A stretch of DNA of 64,000 nt from Ruoffia sp044336205 (GTDB lineage Bacteria > Bacillota > Bacilli > Lactobacillales > Aerococcaceae). The position numbers and the translations under genes are program-made. The notes beneath the pieces are model-generated. The model did not search any database and was not told the DNA's origin. It saw nothing but the letters and a program-made list of their open reading frames with translations. The DNA is taken from contig CP172318.1 in NCBI GenBank assembly GCA_044336205.1, positions 1,798,001 to 1,862,000 of the forward strand. Reading direction: 5' to 3'. This document shows, one piece after another, positions 52,083 through 62,700 of the stretch (its first letter is position 1; the number at the start of each line of letters is the position of its first letter).

Positions 52083-54194
52083 TTATTCACGGTCTTGATT
52101 GATATGTGCATTTCTTCCTTCATCGTTATCTTCAACAGATGTATAAGTAGTTTCTTCTTCATAATCATCATTTTCACGTGTCTCTTCATAGTCTTCATCT
52201 TCAGCCTTTTCTTTAGCTTCAACAAAACTATCTGGAGTGTCAATATCATCGTTATGGTTTTCTGCCTTCTCTTCATCATCTGTAGGCATCTGACCAGTTT
52301 CGAAAAGTGATTTAATTGCACGTTGGTCCAATGTTTCAACCTCTAATAACTTCTCTGCAATGACATTTAGTTGTTCACGATGCTCATTTATAATACGATG
52401 CGCTTCGTCTAATGCCATATCTGTAATTCGACGAATTTCAGAATCAATTTCATAGGCAATTTGCTCTGAGTAATGAACATTCTGTCCATATTGGCGTCCT
52501 GCGAAAGGTTTTTGGTTTCCTTCATACTGAACCGTTCCTAACTTCTCAGACATACCATATTCAGTAACCATTGAACGAACAATTTGAGTAGCTTGTTGGA
52601 AGTCATTGCTTGCTCCTGTTGATTGGTGGTTAAACACAATCTCTTCAGCAGCACGCCCTCCTAAAAGCCCAACAACTTGTTCGTATAATTCTTTAGCAGT
52701 TACGATATATTGGTCTTCTTTTGGAAGCATAATCGCATATCCACCAGCACGTCCACGAGGTACAATTGTTACTTTATGTACGACACGTGCATCACTTAAT
52801 ACCATACCAACAACTGTATGTCCAGCTTCATGGTAGGCAACAGTTTCACGTTGCTTTTTAGACATTTCACGATTAGTCTTAGCTGGTCCAGCTATCACAC
52901 GGTCATGAGCTTCATCAATATCACTTGAATTGATCTCTGTATGGTCAAAACGTGCAGCGATTAAAGCTGCTTCATTCAGTAGGTTCTCTAGATCTGCTCC
53001 TGAGAACCCTGGTGTTTGTTGTGCAATAACTTTTAAATCCACGTCTTTTGATAACTTCTTATTACGTGAGTGAACTAATAAGATTTCCTCACGCCCTTTA
53101 ACATCTGGATTTCCTACAAGAATTTGTCTGTCGAATCGTCCAGGACGTAATAAGGCTGGGTCTAGGACATCTGAACGGTTTGTCGCTGCCATGACGATGA
53201 TACCTTCATTACCTTCGAATCCATCCATCTCAACTAGTAACTGGTTAAGTGTTTGCTCGCGTTCATCGTGGCCTCCACCCATACCTGCTCCACGTTGGCG
53301 ACCAACGGCATCAATCTCATCAATGAAGATAATTGCTGGAGCGTTTTTCTTAGCATTCTCGAATAAATCTCTAACACGGCTTGCACCCACCCCAACAAAC
53401 ATCTCTACGAATTCAGAACCTGAGATGCTAAAGAAAGGTACACCCGCTTCGCCAGCTACTGCTTTTGCTAGTAAGGTTTTACCAGTCCCTGGAGGTCCTT
53501 CTAGTAGTACCCCAGCTGGAATACGAGCTCCTAAAGCTGTGAATCGTGTTGGATCCTTTAAGAACTCAACAACTTCTACAAGCTCCTGTTTCTCTTCTTC
53601 AGCACCTGCAACATCTGAGAATCTAACTTTAACCTTTTGCTTAGAAACGTCTTTTGACTTTGATTTACCAAAGTTCATAATGCCTTTACCGCCACCAGAA
53701 CTCTGTTGCATCATAGAGTAAATTAAAAAGAACGTTGGAATTAATAAAATTAAGAAAGGTAAGAAACTTAACCACATACCTGCACTTGATTCAGGTACTG
53801 TCTTAATTTCCGTCTCGCTTTCTAGGGCGAGATCTGTCACCATGTTTAAAGTTGCATCATTTCCTAGCACTTTAGTCTCAAACAAACTTACTTGGTTAGA
53901 GCCTTGGATAACTTGAAGAAAGTTCTCTTCTTCTTTTTCAACTACTTCACTAGGTTTACGGTATTCACCGCGAACTGTATATGCACCGGACCCTATTTGA
54001 ATTTCAAACGATTTAATGTTTCCACTTTCTAATTCACTTATAAATTCTGATGAAGAGATTTCTTCAGATTGACCAGCTAGGCCTAAATTACCAGAGAAAG
54101 CTTGGAACATTCCCGCAATCGCTAGAAATATAATTATATAAGGTAAAGTTCCCCGAAAGAAATTACGATTCGGGTTTGGATTTCGATTATTCAT
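52083..54194 (-). CDS. ftsH: ATP-dependent zinc metalloprotease FtsH
   Basis: 703 residues. Membrane helices at about 17-33 and 141-162 flank an extracellular domain. The AAA module has Walker A GPPGTGKT (233-240), Walker B IIFIDEID (288-295) and SRH ATNRSDVLDPALLRPGRFDR. The zinc protease motif HEAGH is at 455-459. The last 60 residues are a very acidic, low-complexity tail (EDEDYEETRENDDYEEETTY), longer than in many homologues. It degrades membrane and regulatory proteins. Confidence 0.98.
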   Translation of the reverse strand: MNNRNPNPNRNFFRGTLPYIIIFLAIAGMFQAFSGNLGLAGQSEEISSSEFISELESGNIKSFEIQIGSGAYTVRGEYRKPSEVVEKEEENFLQVIQGSNQVSLFETKVLGNDATLNMVTDLALESETEIKTVPESSAGMWLSFLPFLILLIPTFFLIYSMMQQSSGGGKGIMNFGKSKSKDVSKQKVKVRFSDVAGAEEEKQELVEVVEFLKDPTRFTALGARIPAGVLLEGPPGTGKTLLAKAVAGEAGVPFFSISGSEFVEMFVGVGASRVRDLFENAKKNAPAIIFIDEIDAVGRQRGAGMGGGHDEREQTLNQLLVEMDGFEGNEGIIVMAATNRSDVLDPALLRPGRFDRQILVGNPDVKGREEILLVHSRNKKLSKDVDLKVIAQQTPGFSGADLENLLNEAALIAARFDHTEINSSDIDEAHDRVIAGPAKTNREMSKKQRETVAYHEAGHTVVGMVLSDARVVHKVTIVPRGRAGGYAIMLPKEDQYIVTAKELYEQVVGLLGGRAAEEIVFNHQSTGASNDFQQATQIVRSMVTEYGMSEKLGTVQYEGNQKPFAGRQYGQNVHYSEQIAYEIDSEIRRITDMALDEAHRIINEHREQLNVIAEKLLEVETLDQRAIKSLFETGQMPTDDEEKAENHNDDIDTPDSFVEAKEKAEDEDYEETRENDDYEEETTYTSVEDNDEGRNAHINQDRE

Positions 54195-54292
54195 CTACCT
54201 ATCTCCTCCTAACATCTTATAAATATTATGTATCTTAGTAATAATAGCACAATTATATGACATTGTACTAACATATTGTCTTTTCATTCGTC

Positions 54293-54841
54293 TTAATCCT
54301 TTTGATAAACTTCTGGTTTCAATACGCCAATATATGGCAAGTTACGATATTTTTGATTATAGTCTAAACCATAACCTACTACGAATTCATCAGGCACTTC
54401 TAATCCAACGTAGTCCGCTGTAATATCTTTAACTACTCGACGTGCCGGTTTATCTAATAAGGTACATACTTTTACAGAAGCTGCTTTACGGTATTTGAAA
54501 AGATCTACTAAATACTTTAAAGTGCGCCCTGTATCAATAATATCTTCAACGACGAGCACATGACGTCCTTCTAAGTGAGTGTCTAAGTCTTTAATAATCT
54601 TAACCTCACCTGATGATTCGAAAGCAGTTCCATAACTGGATACATCCATAAAATCTATGTCTAAATAAACATCCATCTCACGAACAATATCTGCCATAAA
54701 AATAGAAGCACCGCGTAATATACCAACAACAACAACTTCTTTATCTTTATATTCTTCTGTCAGCTGTTTACCTAATCGCTCAACAGCTTTTTGAATTTCC
54801 TCGCGGGTAACTAGTACTTCTTTTATGTCTTGTTCTAACAT
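54293..54841 (-). CDS. hpt: Hypoxanthine (guanine) phosphoribosyltransferase
   Basis: 182 residues. It converts hypoxanthine/guanine and PRPP to IMP/GMP. The PRPP loop HVLVVEDIIDTGRT and the base-binding DKPARRV and GLEVPDEFVVGYGLDYN are intact. It sits between tilS and ftsH, a conserved Firmicute arrangement. Confidence 0.97.
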   Translation of the reverse strand: MLEQDIKEVLVTREEIQKAVERLGKQLTEEYKDKEVVVVGILRGASIFMADIVREMDVYLDIDFMDVSSYGTAFESSGEVKIIKDLDTHLEGRHVLVVEDIIDTGRTLKYLVDLFKYRKAASVKVCTLLDKPARRVVKDITADYVGLEVPDEFVVGYGLDYNQKYRNLPYIGVLKPEVYQKD

Positions 54842-54958
54842 TTAGTTTCTCCTTTAATTATTGTCTTCAAATATGCCTACTTATCATATACATGTAATAT
54901 AAATTGAAAATGAATTAGTAGGTATAAATGTTATTATGCAGTAAATCTTATCATATTA

Positions 54959-56428
54959 TCAAGGTTTATTCTTGTTTTTTTGATAGATTAGTAGATGTGT
55001 AGCATTTTCAAGCTGATCATAAAAAATCTCATCTTTGCTAATATGAGGGAACATGGCTAATAACTTCCCTTCACATGACTCTGCTAACCAGAATTCATCG
55101 CGCATTGATTTCGGTATCTTATTATCGATTAAAATTCTTGATATTTTCTTATGGTAAGGCGTACCATCAAATCTGCGCAATCTCAACGTATCGCCTTCTT
55201 GACGATGACGAATAATCGGTAGGGATTCCCCTTCTTTTAAAATCATCGGGATTTCTTCATAATTATCTCGGCGTAGGTCTGTGGCTATAGCTCCTACTTC
55301 AAATAAACCAATCGACTCATTGTGACTCAGCTTGTACCAATGGTTGATTCTTTCTAGCTTAACTGGACTTTCTACTTGCCATTCACCGTTCTCACCTTCA
55401 AAATCTTGCGGTTCTATCCACACATAATCATATTCACGACGTGCTACCCAACTATTAGCAATATCTATCCTCATATTAGGTGATTCTGTTTGAGTAATCA
55501 GTCGTTCTAATTGTCTTACTGCCACCTTACTGTAAGATTGAACTTGATGAATTAACCGTTCCTCCAAAAAGATAGCAAGATAAATTTGGATTAAGTCTTT
55601 CGATAACTTAAAAAAGTTTGGCACAAAAAGCAACCATCTTCCTTGTCGTAGCTGCATGACAAGCTCTGGCTCAATTTGAAGATATTGACTATAATGCGCA
55701 TCATAACTTGCTTCCAACTGTTCAGTAAGAGCCATTAAATTCTTAAGAAATTGTGGATTTTCCTCTTCGAACAAAGGCACAAACTGGTGTCGAATACGAT
55801 TGCGCATATAGGTCATCTCATGATTCGTCATGTCTTCATTATAAGGAATCTCATGCTTTTGGGCATATTGACGTAACTCTTCTTTAGTTATTGAGATTAA
55901 TGGGCGCAATACCCTCATACTAATTGTTTTGCGTTGACTAGTAAGTAATAACCGTCGGTAGTTTGAACGAATGCCTCGAACACCTCTGAGGGATGTTCCA
56001 CGCGCTAATCGCATGAGCACCGTCTCGCCTAAGTCATTAAGATGGTGAGCAGTTAGTAAGGTGTCAGATTCTGTTGCATCCATCACATCTGCGAAGAACA
56101 TATATCTTGCATCACGAGCATTCGCCTCGACATTCGTCTTAGCTGGTTCATCCCAGTGATCGACAAAGTATAGAAGACCATGTTCTTGTGCGAAGTCCTT
56201 TACTAAGATTGCATCTAAATAACTATCCTCTCGCAACTGATGGTCAAAGTGTGCAACAATTAATTTCTTCCTGTCTTTTTCTTCTAATTGTTTATTATAT
56301 TTAATAATTAGGGATAATAACACCATGGAATCCATCCCACCTGAAACTGCTAGCATGACTCGCCGACTTCGCTTCCATTCTGGCCATTCATTTAGTTGTA
56401 GTTTAACTTGATTGAATAAATCTTCCAT
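54959..56428 (-). CDS. tilS: tRNA(Ile)-lysidine synthase
   Basis: About 489 residues. It modifies C34 of the AUA-reading tRNA-Ile to lysidine, an essential step. The PP-loop SGGMDSMVLL, HFDHQLREDS and the later TAHHLNDLGETVLMRLARGTSLRGVRGI are diagnostic, and a C-terminal domain with RQEGDTLRLRRFDGTPYHKKISRILIDNKIP is present. The ATG at 56428 follows AAAGGGGG. A GTG further up overlaps that site. Confidence 0.95.
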   Translation of the reverse strand: MEDLFNQVKLQLNEWPEWKRSRRVMLAVSGGMDSMVLLSLIIKYNKQLEEKDRKKLIVAHFDHQLREDSYLDAILVKDFAQEHGLLYFVDHWDEPAKTNVEANARDARYMFFADVMDATESDTLLTAHHLNDLGETVLMRLARGTSLRGVRGIRSNYRRLLLTSQRKTISMRVLRPLISITKEELRQYAQKHEIPYNEDMTNHEMTYMRNRIRHQFVPLFEEENPQFLKNLMALTEQLEASYDAHYSQYLQIEPELVMQLRQGRWLLFVPNFFKLSKDLIQIYLAIFLEERLIHQVQSYSKVAVRQLERLITQTESPNMRIDIANSWVARREYDYVWIEPQDFEGENGEWQVESPVKLERINHWYKLSHNESIGLFEVGAIATDLRRDNYEEIPMILKEGESLPIIRHRQEGDTLRLRRFDGTPYHKKISRILIDNKIPKSMRDEFWLAESCEGKLLAMFPHISKDEIFYDQLENATHLLIYQKNKNKP

Positions 56429-56644
56429 ACAATCCCCCTTTCCGTTCACGCGTTATATTTTATCATTAATATTACAAAAGTATAGATTGAAAATTAATAT
56501 TGCCATAAATCCACCGCACTATATTATATTCCTTTTATATTCAATATAATATTACTATGCTCATTCTATATTTTTTTAAGCTTGCTTCATCTTTAGTTAA
56601 CACATCCATGTTATCTTTACCATGAAAATCTAGGAGGAATCGAT

Positions 56645-57319
56645 ATGACAAAATTACTTATTATTGAAGATGATTTAGAACTTGCTAACTTATTTCGCTC
56701 CGTGTTAGAGCACGCGAATTATGAGGTATTTACTGCTTCCAATGGGAAAATCGCTCTTGAATTTCTTGATAAACAATACATTGACTTAATCATTACAGAT
56801 ATTATGATGCCTGAGATGTCTGGTTTAGAGTTTACTGAATCCTTGCGAGACGTAGGTGAGGAAGTTCCCATTTTAGTCATATCTGCTAAAGATAGTTTTG
56901 AAGATAAACGTTTAGGCTTCAAGATCGGTGTCGATGATTATATGGTTAAGCCAATTGATGTTAAAGAAATGGTTCTAAGAGTCGAGGCCTTATTAAGGCG
57001 TTCAAAGATTGCTAATAGCCGTCATCTAACAGTAGGACAAACAACACTGAATCAAGATAATTTTACTGTCACTTTTGATAAAGAGGTAGTTTCACTTCCG
57101 CAAAAAGAATTTTTACTACTTCAAAAACTTTTATCTTATCCAGATAAGATTTTCACTCGCCAGCAACTCATGGATCAGATATGGGGACTTGATTCACAAA
57201 CAGATGAACGAACCATTGATGTTCATATTAAACGTTTGCGTGACCGCTTCCCAGAACATCCAGACTTCCATATCCAAACTATTCGTGGCTTAGGCTATAA
57301 GGCTGAATTTAACGTATGA
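56645..57319 (+). CDS. OmpR/PhoB-family response regulator
   Basis: 224 residues. The receiver domain has acidic residues Glu8/Asp9/Asp10, the phospho-acceptor Asp52 in IITDIMMPEMSG, Ser80 and Lys102 (VKPID). The winged-helix output domain ends with RTIDVHIKRLRDRF and IRGLGYKAEF. An AGGAGG site precedes the ATG. It shares 4 bases with the kinase gene (ATGA overlap), so the two form one operon. The regulon is unknown. Confidence 0.95.
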   Translation: MTKLLIIEDDLELANLFRSVLEHANYEVFTASNGKIALEFLDKQYIDLIITDIMMPEMSGLEFTESLRDVGEEVPILVISAKDSFEDKRLGFKIGVDDYMVKPIDVKEMVLRVEALLRRSKIANSRHLTVGQTTLNQDNFTVTFDKEVVSLPQKEFLLLQKLLSYPDKIFTRQQLMDQIWGLDSQTDERTIDVHIKRLRDRFPEHPDFHIQTIRGLGYKAEFNV

Positions 57320-58368
57320 AAAAGTGGATTGAATCAAAACTCTGGATATATTTCTCATTTATCACATTAATATTAACCTTCATAATGGCAGTAAGTTTTA
57401 TCGCTATCATTATGATATTGGATTTTTTTAATCTTTTACCGGTTTTTGGACAGTCTCGAGTATTATCTTGGGTGATGCCCCTACTCTTCAGTAGTACAAT
57501 AGGATTAGGAATCACCGGTGTAGTCATTAAGCTTCTTTTGAATCCTATCCTAAAGTTAAAGGAAGCCATGAGTAAGGTCATAGAAAGTGACTTCTCAGTA
57601 CAACTCGATGAAAACCAGCGTATTGATGAAGTGAATGAACTATATCACTCATTCAACTTAATGGTTAATCAATTGAATAGTATTCAAAACTTACAAAAAG
57701 ATTTTACGTCTATTATATCGCACGAATTCAAGACACCGCTTTCTTCCATTCAAGGGTATGTTCAGCTTTTACAATCACCTGACTTGACAAACGAAGAGCG
57801 TGAAGATTATCAACAACGAATCATTCGCTCAACTAGACAACTCTCTGCCCTGTCAGAAAACATCTTAAAAATATCAAAATTAGACAATCAATCATTCACC
57901 ATTGAGAAGAAACCTTATCGATTGGACGAACAAATTCGAGAGTGCATCTTAGACCTTCACAATTCATGGGATAAGAAAGACATTACAATGACCGTAGACT
58001 TAGAACCTATGACATTCAATGGAAACGAGGATTTACTCGGTCAGGTGTGGACGAATTTATTAGACAATGCCATAAAGTATAACCACCAATCTGGTCAGAT
58101 AATTGTCAAGTTAATTGCGGATACCAACAACGTTATTGTCACTATCGAAGATACTGGTGTAGGAATCCCTTCAGATAAGATTCCACTCCTTTACGAACGG
58201 TTCTTCCAAGTTGATAACAGTCGTTTCAGTTCTGGTAACGGATTAGGCTTATCGATTGTAAAACGCATCATTGATGCACATAAAGGACAGATTGACATTC
58301 AATCTGAAGTTGATGATGGCACTCTTATAGAAATTAAATTGCCAACACGTTTAGAAACTAACACATAA
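57316..58368 (+). CDS. Sensor histidine kinase with short sensor loop
   Basis: 350 residues. Two membrane helices (about 11-37 and 52-76) enclose only about 14 outside residues, so it may be an intramembrane-sensing kinase. A HAMP-like region (LNPILKLKEAMSKVIESDFSV) leads to His136 in ISHEFKTPLSSIQGY. The ATPase domain shows NLLDNAIKYN, DTGVGIP and GNGLGLSIV. It pairs with the regulator overlapping its start. The stimulus cannot be inferred. A hairpin terminator follows. Confidence 0.95.
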   Translation: MKKWIESKLWIYFSFITLILTFIMAVSFIAIIMILDFFNLLPVFGQSRVLSWVMPLLFSSTIGLGITGVVIKLLLNPILKLKEAMSKVIESDFSVQLDENQRIDEVNELYHSFNLMVNQLNSIQNLQKDFTSIISHEFKTPLSSIQGYVQLLQSPDLTNEEREDYQQRIIRSTRQLSALSENILKISKLDNQSFTIEKKPYRLDEQIRECILDLHNSWDKKDITMTVDLEPMTFNGNEDLLGQVWTNLLDNAIKYNHQSGQIIVKLIADTNNVIVTIEDTGVGIPSDKIPLLYERFFQVDNSRFSSGNGLGLSIVKRIIDAHKGQIDIQSEVDDGTLIEIKLPTRLETNT

Positions 58369-58371
58369 ATA

Positions 58372-58424
58372 AAAAGCACGTAAAACTCATTTCGTTGATG
58401 AAAGAGTATGTTACGTGCTTTTCA
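58372..58424. terminator. Terminator after the two-component operon
   Basis: AAAAGCACGTAA (58372-58383) pairs with TTACGTGCTTTT (58411-58422) across a 27-nt loop that has its own pairing potential. It faces the convergent S1-domain gene and can serve both. Confidence 0.8.
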
Positions 58425-58474
58425 TTTATTTTAGTTATTTTTTACTCATCGTTCAGATATGGGTATCTGGGCAA

Positions 58475-58969
58475 TTAGTTTCTACGGCCTCCACGACCGC
58501 CACGTTTACCTTCAGTGTTACGGCGTAAAGATGTTAATCGATCTTCACTGTCTTTAAGGAATTGACTCATAAGTGCATCAAAATCGTTTCCGCCAGAAGT
58601 CTTCGGAGGTTGTGATGTTTTATGGCTTGGGCTTGCATTAGTTCTATTTGGTGATTGACTTCTATTTTCATTTGGTTTTCTGAATGATCCCTCATCCTTA
58701 CCTCTGTTTTGGTTTGACTCTTGAGTTTTACTTTGTTCTTGCGCTTTGCGAATTGACAAGTTTATCTTTCCATCAGGGGTGATTTTAAGAACTTTCACTG
58801 TCACTTCATCGCCTACTGTTAAAATATCATTAATATCCTTAACGAAACCATCTGAAACTTCACTTATGTGTACGAGTCCTGATTGATTATCAGGTAATGA
58901 TACGAACGCACCAAAATTTGTTATTCCCGTTACTTTACCTGTAATCTTTTGACCTACTTCAACTGACAT
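58475..58969 (-). CDS. yabR: S1 RNA-binding domain protein (YabR/CvfD-like)
   Basis: 164 residues. One S1 domain (VGQKITGKVTGITNFGAFVSLPD to GKINLSIRKA, about 5-75) is followed by a disordered, Ser/Asn/Pro/Gln-rich linker and a basic end RGGRGGRRN. Homologues are post-transcriptional regulators of stress or virulence genes, as in Streptococcus. It lies after divIC, as in Bacillus (yabR). Confidence 0.88.
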   Translation of the reverse strand: MSVEVGQKITGKVTGITNFGAFVSLPDNQSGLVHISEVSDGFVKDINDILTVGDEVTVKVLKITPDGKINLSIRKAQEQSKTQESNQNRGKDEGSFRKPNENRSQSPNRTNASPSHKTSQPPKTSGGNDFDALMSQFLKDSEDRLTSLRRNTEGKRGGRGGRRN

Positions 58970-59017
58970 TAACTACAATTTCCTCCTTGTATTTCTTTAA
59001 TGTAACGATTAAGGGAA

Positions 59018-59419
59018 CTATTCTTGATTGTCTTTTAGTTCAAAAATAATTTCTCCAGGTTTACTATAATAATAGTCACGTCTTGCAACATCTGCAAGGT
59101 AATCAGGATCTTGCATATGTTTATATTCATCTTGAACCTGAATATTTTCTTGCATTGCTTCCTTTTCGGCTTTTTTCGTTTCTTCTAAAGTGTGCATAAT
59201 GGTTTGTGACTCATTCATAGCTTGTATTAATGGAACAATAGATAAACTCACACCTACAATCCCTATCACAATGATTCCTAAGGTTCTTTTACTAAACTTT
59301 TCAGCTTGTTTTTGTTGATTAGAAATAGTTTCAGCCATTTTACGATTTTTCTTACCATGTGTTGGTAGATAAACAACTTTTTCATTACGATTTAGCTTAG
59401 TTGAGCTAGATGGTTGCAT
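59018..59419 (-). CDS. divIC: Septum formation initiator DivIC/FtsB-like
   Basis: About 133 residues. Basic cytoplasmic N-terminus, one membrane helix (TLGIIVIGIVGVSLSIVPLI), then an extracellular coiled coil (HTLEETKKAEKEAMQENIQVQ) and the conserved DPDYLADVARRDYYYSKPGE. It acts with FtsL and DivIB in septum assembly. The ATG at 59419 has an AAGGGG site 8 bases upstream. A GTG at 59428 overlaps it. Confidence 0.93.
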   Translation of the reverse strand: MQPSSSTKLNRNEKVVYLPTHGKKNRKMAETISNQQKQAEKFSKRTLGIIVIGIVGVSLSIVPLIQAMNESQTIMHTLEETKKAEKEAMQENIQVQDEYKHMQDPDYLADVARRDYYYSKPGEIIFELKDNQE

Positions 59420-59501
59420 ACGACTCACCCCTTATTCATTACCGAGTATAACAGTATTCTCTCTTAATATCCATTAAAAAACGAAAAATCCATCCTAGAC
59501 T

Positions 59502-59774
59502 TTAAAGACTATTCGCATCATCCAAGCGTTCTTCAGAAATAACTTTATACATATTCAAAGCATCTTCTTTCTTGGTAGATTCTTGTAACTCCATTACTTC
59601 TATAGTCATTAGTCGGTTACCGAACCGAATTGCTAGCTCGTCACCAACGCTAACTGCGCTACTTGACTTAGCAACTGATCCATTAATAGTAATTCTTCCC
59701 TGATCAGCAACTTCTTTAGCTACTGTCCGACGCTTGATTAATCTAGAAACTTTTAAATATTTATCTAATCTCAT
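59502..59774 (-). CDS. rqcP: RNA-binding S4 domain protein RqcP
   Basis: 90 residues. An S4 domain (MRLDKYLKVSRLIKRRTVAKEVADQG...GDELAIRFG) covers most of the protein. RqcP (YabO/YlmH-like Hsp15 homologue) helps RqcH add C-terminal alanine tails to nascent chains on split 50S subunits. Its ATG overlaps the mfd stop by one base (TAATG). Position between mfd and divIC matches Bacillus. Confidence 0.93.
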   Translation of the reverse strand: MRLDKYLKVSRLIKRRTVAKEVADQGRITINGSVAKSSSAVSVGDELAIRFGNRLMTIEVMELQESTKKEDALNMYKVISEERLDDANSL

Positions 59775-62700
59775 TAACTTACCTCCTCTTTAAGTGGATT
59801 TAGCAACTCTTGAGTATCTCTTGAGAATTGAATCAACTCTCGTAGCCATTGATCATTGGCTTTATTCCTAATATTCAAGATAACCTCTAAATTGTTTTGA
59901 TTCATCTGTACCTTAGCTTGTAAGTTGACATTTTGTAAGGCTTCGAAGATTCCTTGTCCTTGAAGTTCTTTGGAAGCTTCTTCATTAAATCTCACAAGAA
60001 TAGTTTGACCAGCATTCTTATATAAAGTAATACCAGCTTGAATACTATAGTGCTTGATTAAGGCAATATCTATTAAATCAGAGACAGCATCCGGAAACTC
60101 TCCAAAACGGTCAATTAATTCATCTTGTAATTTGCGGTAGTCTTCTTCTGAACGAATCGCTTGAATCATCTTGTAGACACCAATCTTTTGTATGTCATCT
60201 TCGATATACTCTCCTGGGATATAAGCATCTACATCTACTTGCCATTCGAACCTATGTGATAAAGATCCTGACTTCAAGCCCTTACCTTGCTTCACTTCTA
60301 CCGCTTCTTTAAGCATTTGAGTATAGAGATCATATCCAACAGAATCAATGAAACCAGATTGTTGCTTACCTAAAAGGTTCCCAGCTCCACGGATTGATAA
60401 ATCCTGCACAGCTATCTTGAAACCAGAACCTAGCTCTGTAAATTCACGAATAGCATTCAAACGTTTCTCACTCACTTCACTTAATTGTTTGAATGGCTCA
60501 TACATTAGATAGGCATAAGCCAAGCGGTGGGTACGACCGACCCGTCCTCTTAACTGATACAAAGTAGACAATCCCATATGGTCTGCATCTTCGATAAACA
60601 AAGTATTAGCATTAGGAATATCTACCCCAGTCTCAATGATCGTAGTCGTCACAAGCACATCAAATTCCCCACCAATGAAGTCAACAAGTACTTGTTCGAG
60701 TTGGGCCTCTGTCATTTGTCCGTGCGCTACGGCAACTCGAGCCTCAGGAACAAGTTGTGCAATCTCTTCCGCTTTTTGATCAATGGTAGCTACTCTATTA
60801 TAAAGATAAAAAGCCTGACCCCCGCGAGCAAGTTCTCGTTCAATTGCTGTTTTTACTGCTCCCATATTTTGTTCCATAACATATGTTTGAACGGGGAATC
60901 TGTTTTGTGGTGGTGTCTCAATTAAAGATAAGTCTCGAACACCAATCATAGACATATGAAGGGTTCGTGGGATTGGGGTTGCTGTTAATGTCAGAACATC
61001 AACATCTGTCTTTAATTGTTTTAAGCGTTCTTTATGTTTTACTCCAAAGCGCTGCTCTTCATCAACAACTAGAAGTCCTAAATCATTAAACTCAATATCC
61101 TTTGATAATAATCGATGCGTTCCTACGATAATTGACAATTCACCTGTATGAATCTTTTTAATTGTTTTAGCTTGTTCAGCACGATTCACAAAGCGACTCA
61201 ATAACCCTACTTCAAACGGCCAATCACTAAATCGTTCAATAATCGAATTATAGTGTTGTTGGGCAAGGATTGTTGTTGGAACAAGGATAGCTACTTGCTT
61301 TCCATCCATAACTGCTTTGAACATGGCTCGAATGGCAACTTCTGTCTTCCCATAACCTACATCACCAACTAGCAAGCGGTCCATCGGTTGGATTTTCTCC
61401 ATATCTTGCTTGATTTCTTTAGCACTTCGTAACTGGTCTTCCGTTTCAACATATGGGAAGGCATTCTCAAATTCAACTTGCTCGGGAGTATCTTCAGAGA
61501 AGGCATAACCTTTTTGCTGTTCTCTCTTCGCGTATAATGCAATGAGTTCATCAGCAATATCTTCAACTTTGGATTGAACACGCTGTTTGGTTTTAGCCCA
61601 TTCTGTTCCACCTAATTTGTTTAACTTAGGTCTTTTGCTTTCTGAGGCGACATATTTTTGTAATTGATCGATATCCTCAACGGGCAACAAGACTCTCGCT
61701 TTATCTTCATATTCTATAGCCACTAAGTCTTTGTGAATGCCATTAATCTCCATAGTCTCAATCCCAGTATAACGACCAATACCGTGATTAATATGTACAA
61801 CATAATCACCCACGTCTAACTCATTATAACTCTTAATTCTCTCCGCATTAGATACAGCTTTAGATGAAACCTTTTTTTGTCTTAACTTATTGAATAATTC
61901 AAGCTCGGTCACAACAACCCAACGTTCATTAGGGAGTTCAAACCCTTTAGCTAGCGCCGTTGTAACAATATTAATCGCCCCTGGCTGAGCTTCATTACCC
62001 TCTTGAATAACTGTTGGACGAATGTGGTATTCTTCGAATAGATTCAATGCTTTCACTGCTTCTTGTTGTTTAGATACCGCTAGTTGAATCATCGTACCTT
62101 CTTTGAGCCATTGATCCATCTCTGCTTTAATTAAAGGCATCTGATGATAGAATTGATTCATACTACGGTATTGAATGTTAATCACTTCAGAGAAAGTAAT
62201 GTTCGCCAGGCCTCTTTGCATAATGGAGAAATAAATCGTTGACCGTTCTTTAGAAGCGACTCTAATCTCATCATAAGCATCTAAAAGAATATCAATGCCT
62301 GGTATTAATTGTCCTTTTTGAACTTCTTGCTCTATCCAATAGTAGTCTTGTTCCTTAGCATGAAATTCATTTTGCTGGATACGTCCCATTTCCATAACGA
62401 TTAAGCAAGCTTCTTCATTAAGATAATCAATTAATGATGTTCCATTCTCATCCCATAATCCCATATAAGAAATTGCATACTTCAAGGGTTCGCCAAGCTC
62501 TAATTGTTTCAATCGGTCTTCTTGGACGGATTGTAACCGTGCCTTCAATTCATCATCTTTAATTTGTTTAAGTTGTTTATTCAATTGTCTTTTTAAATCA
62601 TCTAAGATAGAGATTTGGTGACTCAAATCAAATAATACATCTGTCGCAGGATAGAAATCAGCTGATTCAATATTCTCCTTTGATTCTTGCGTATCTGAAT

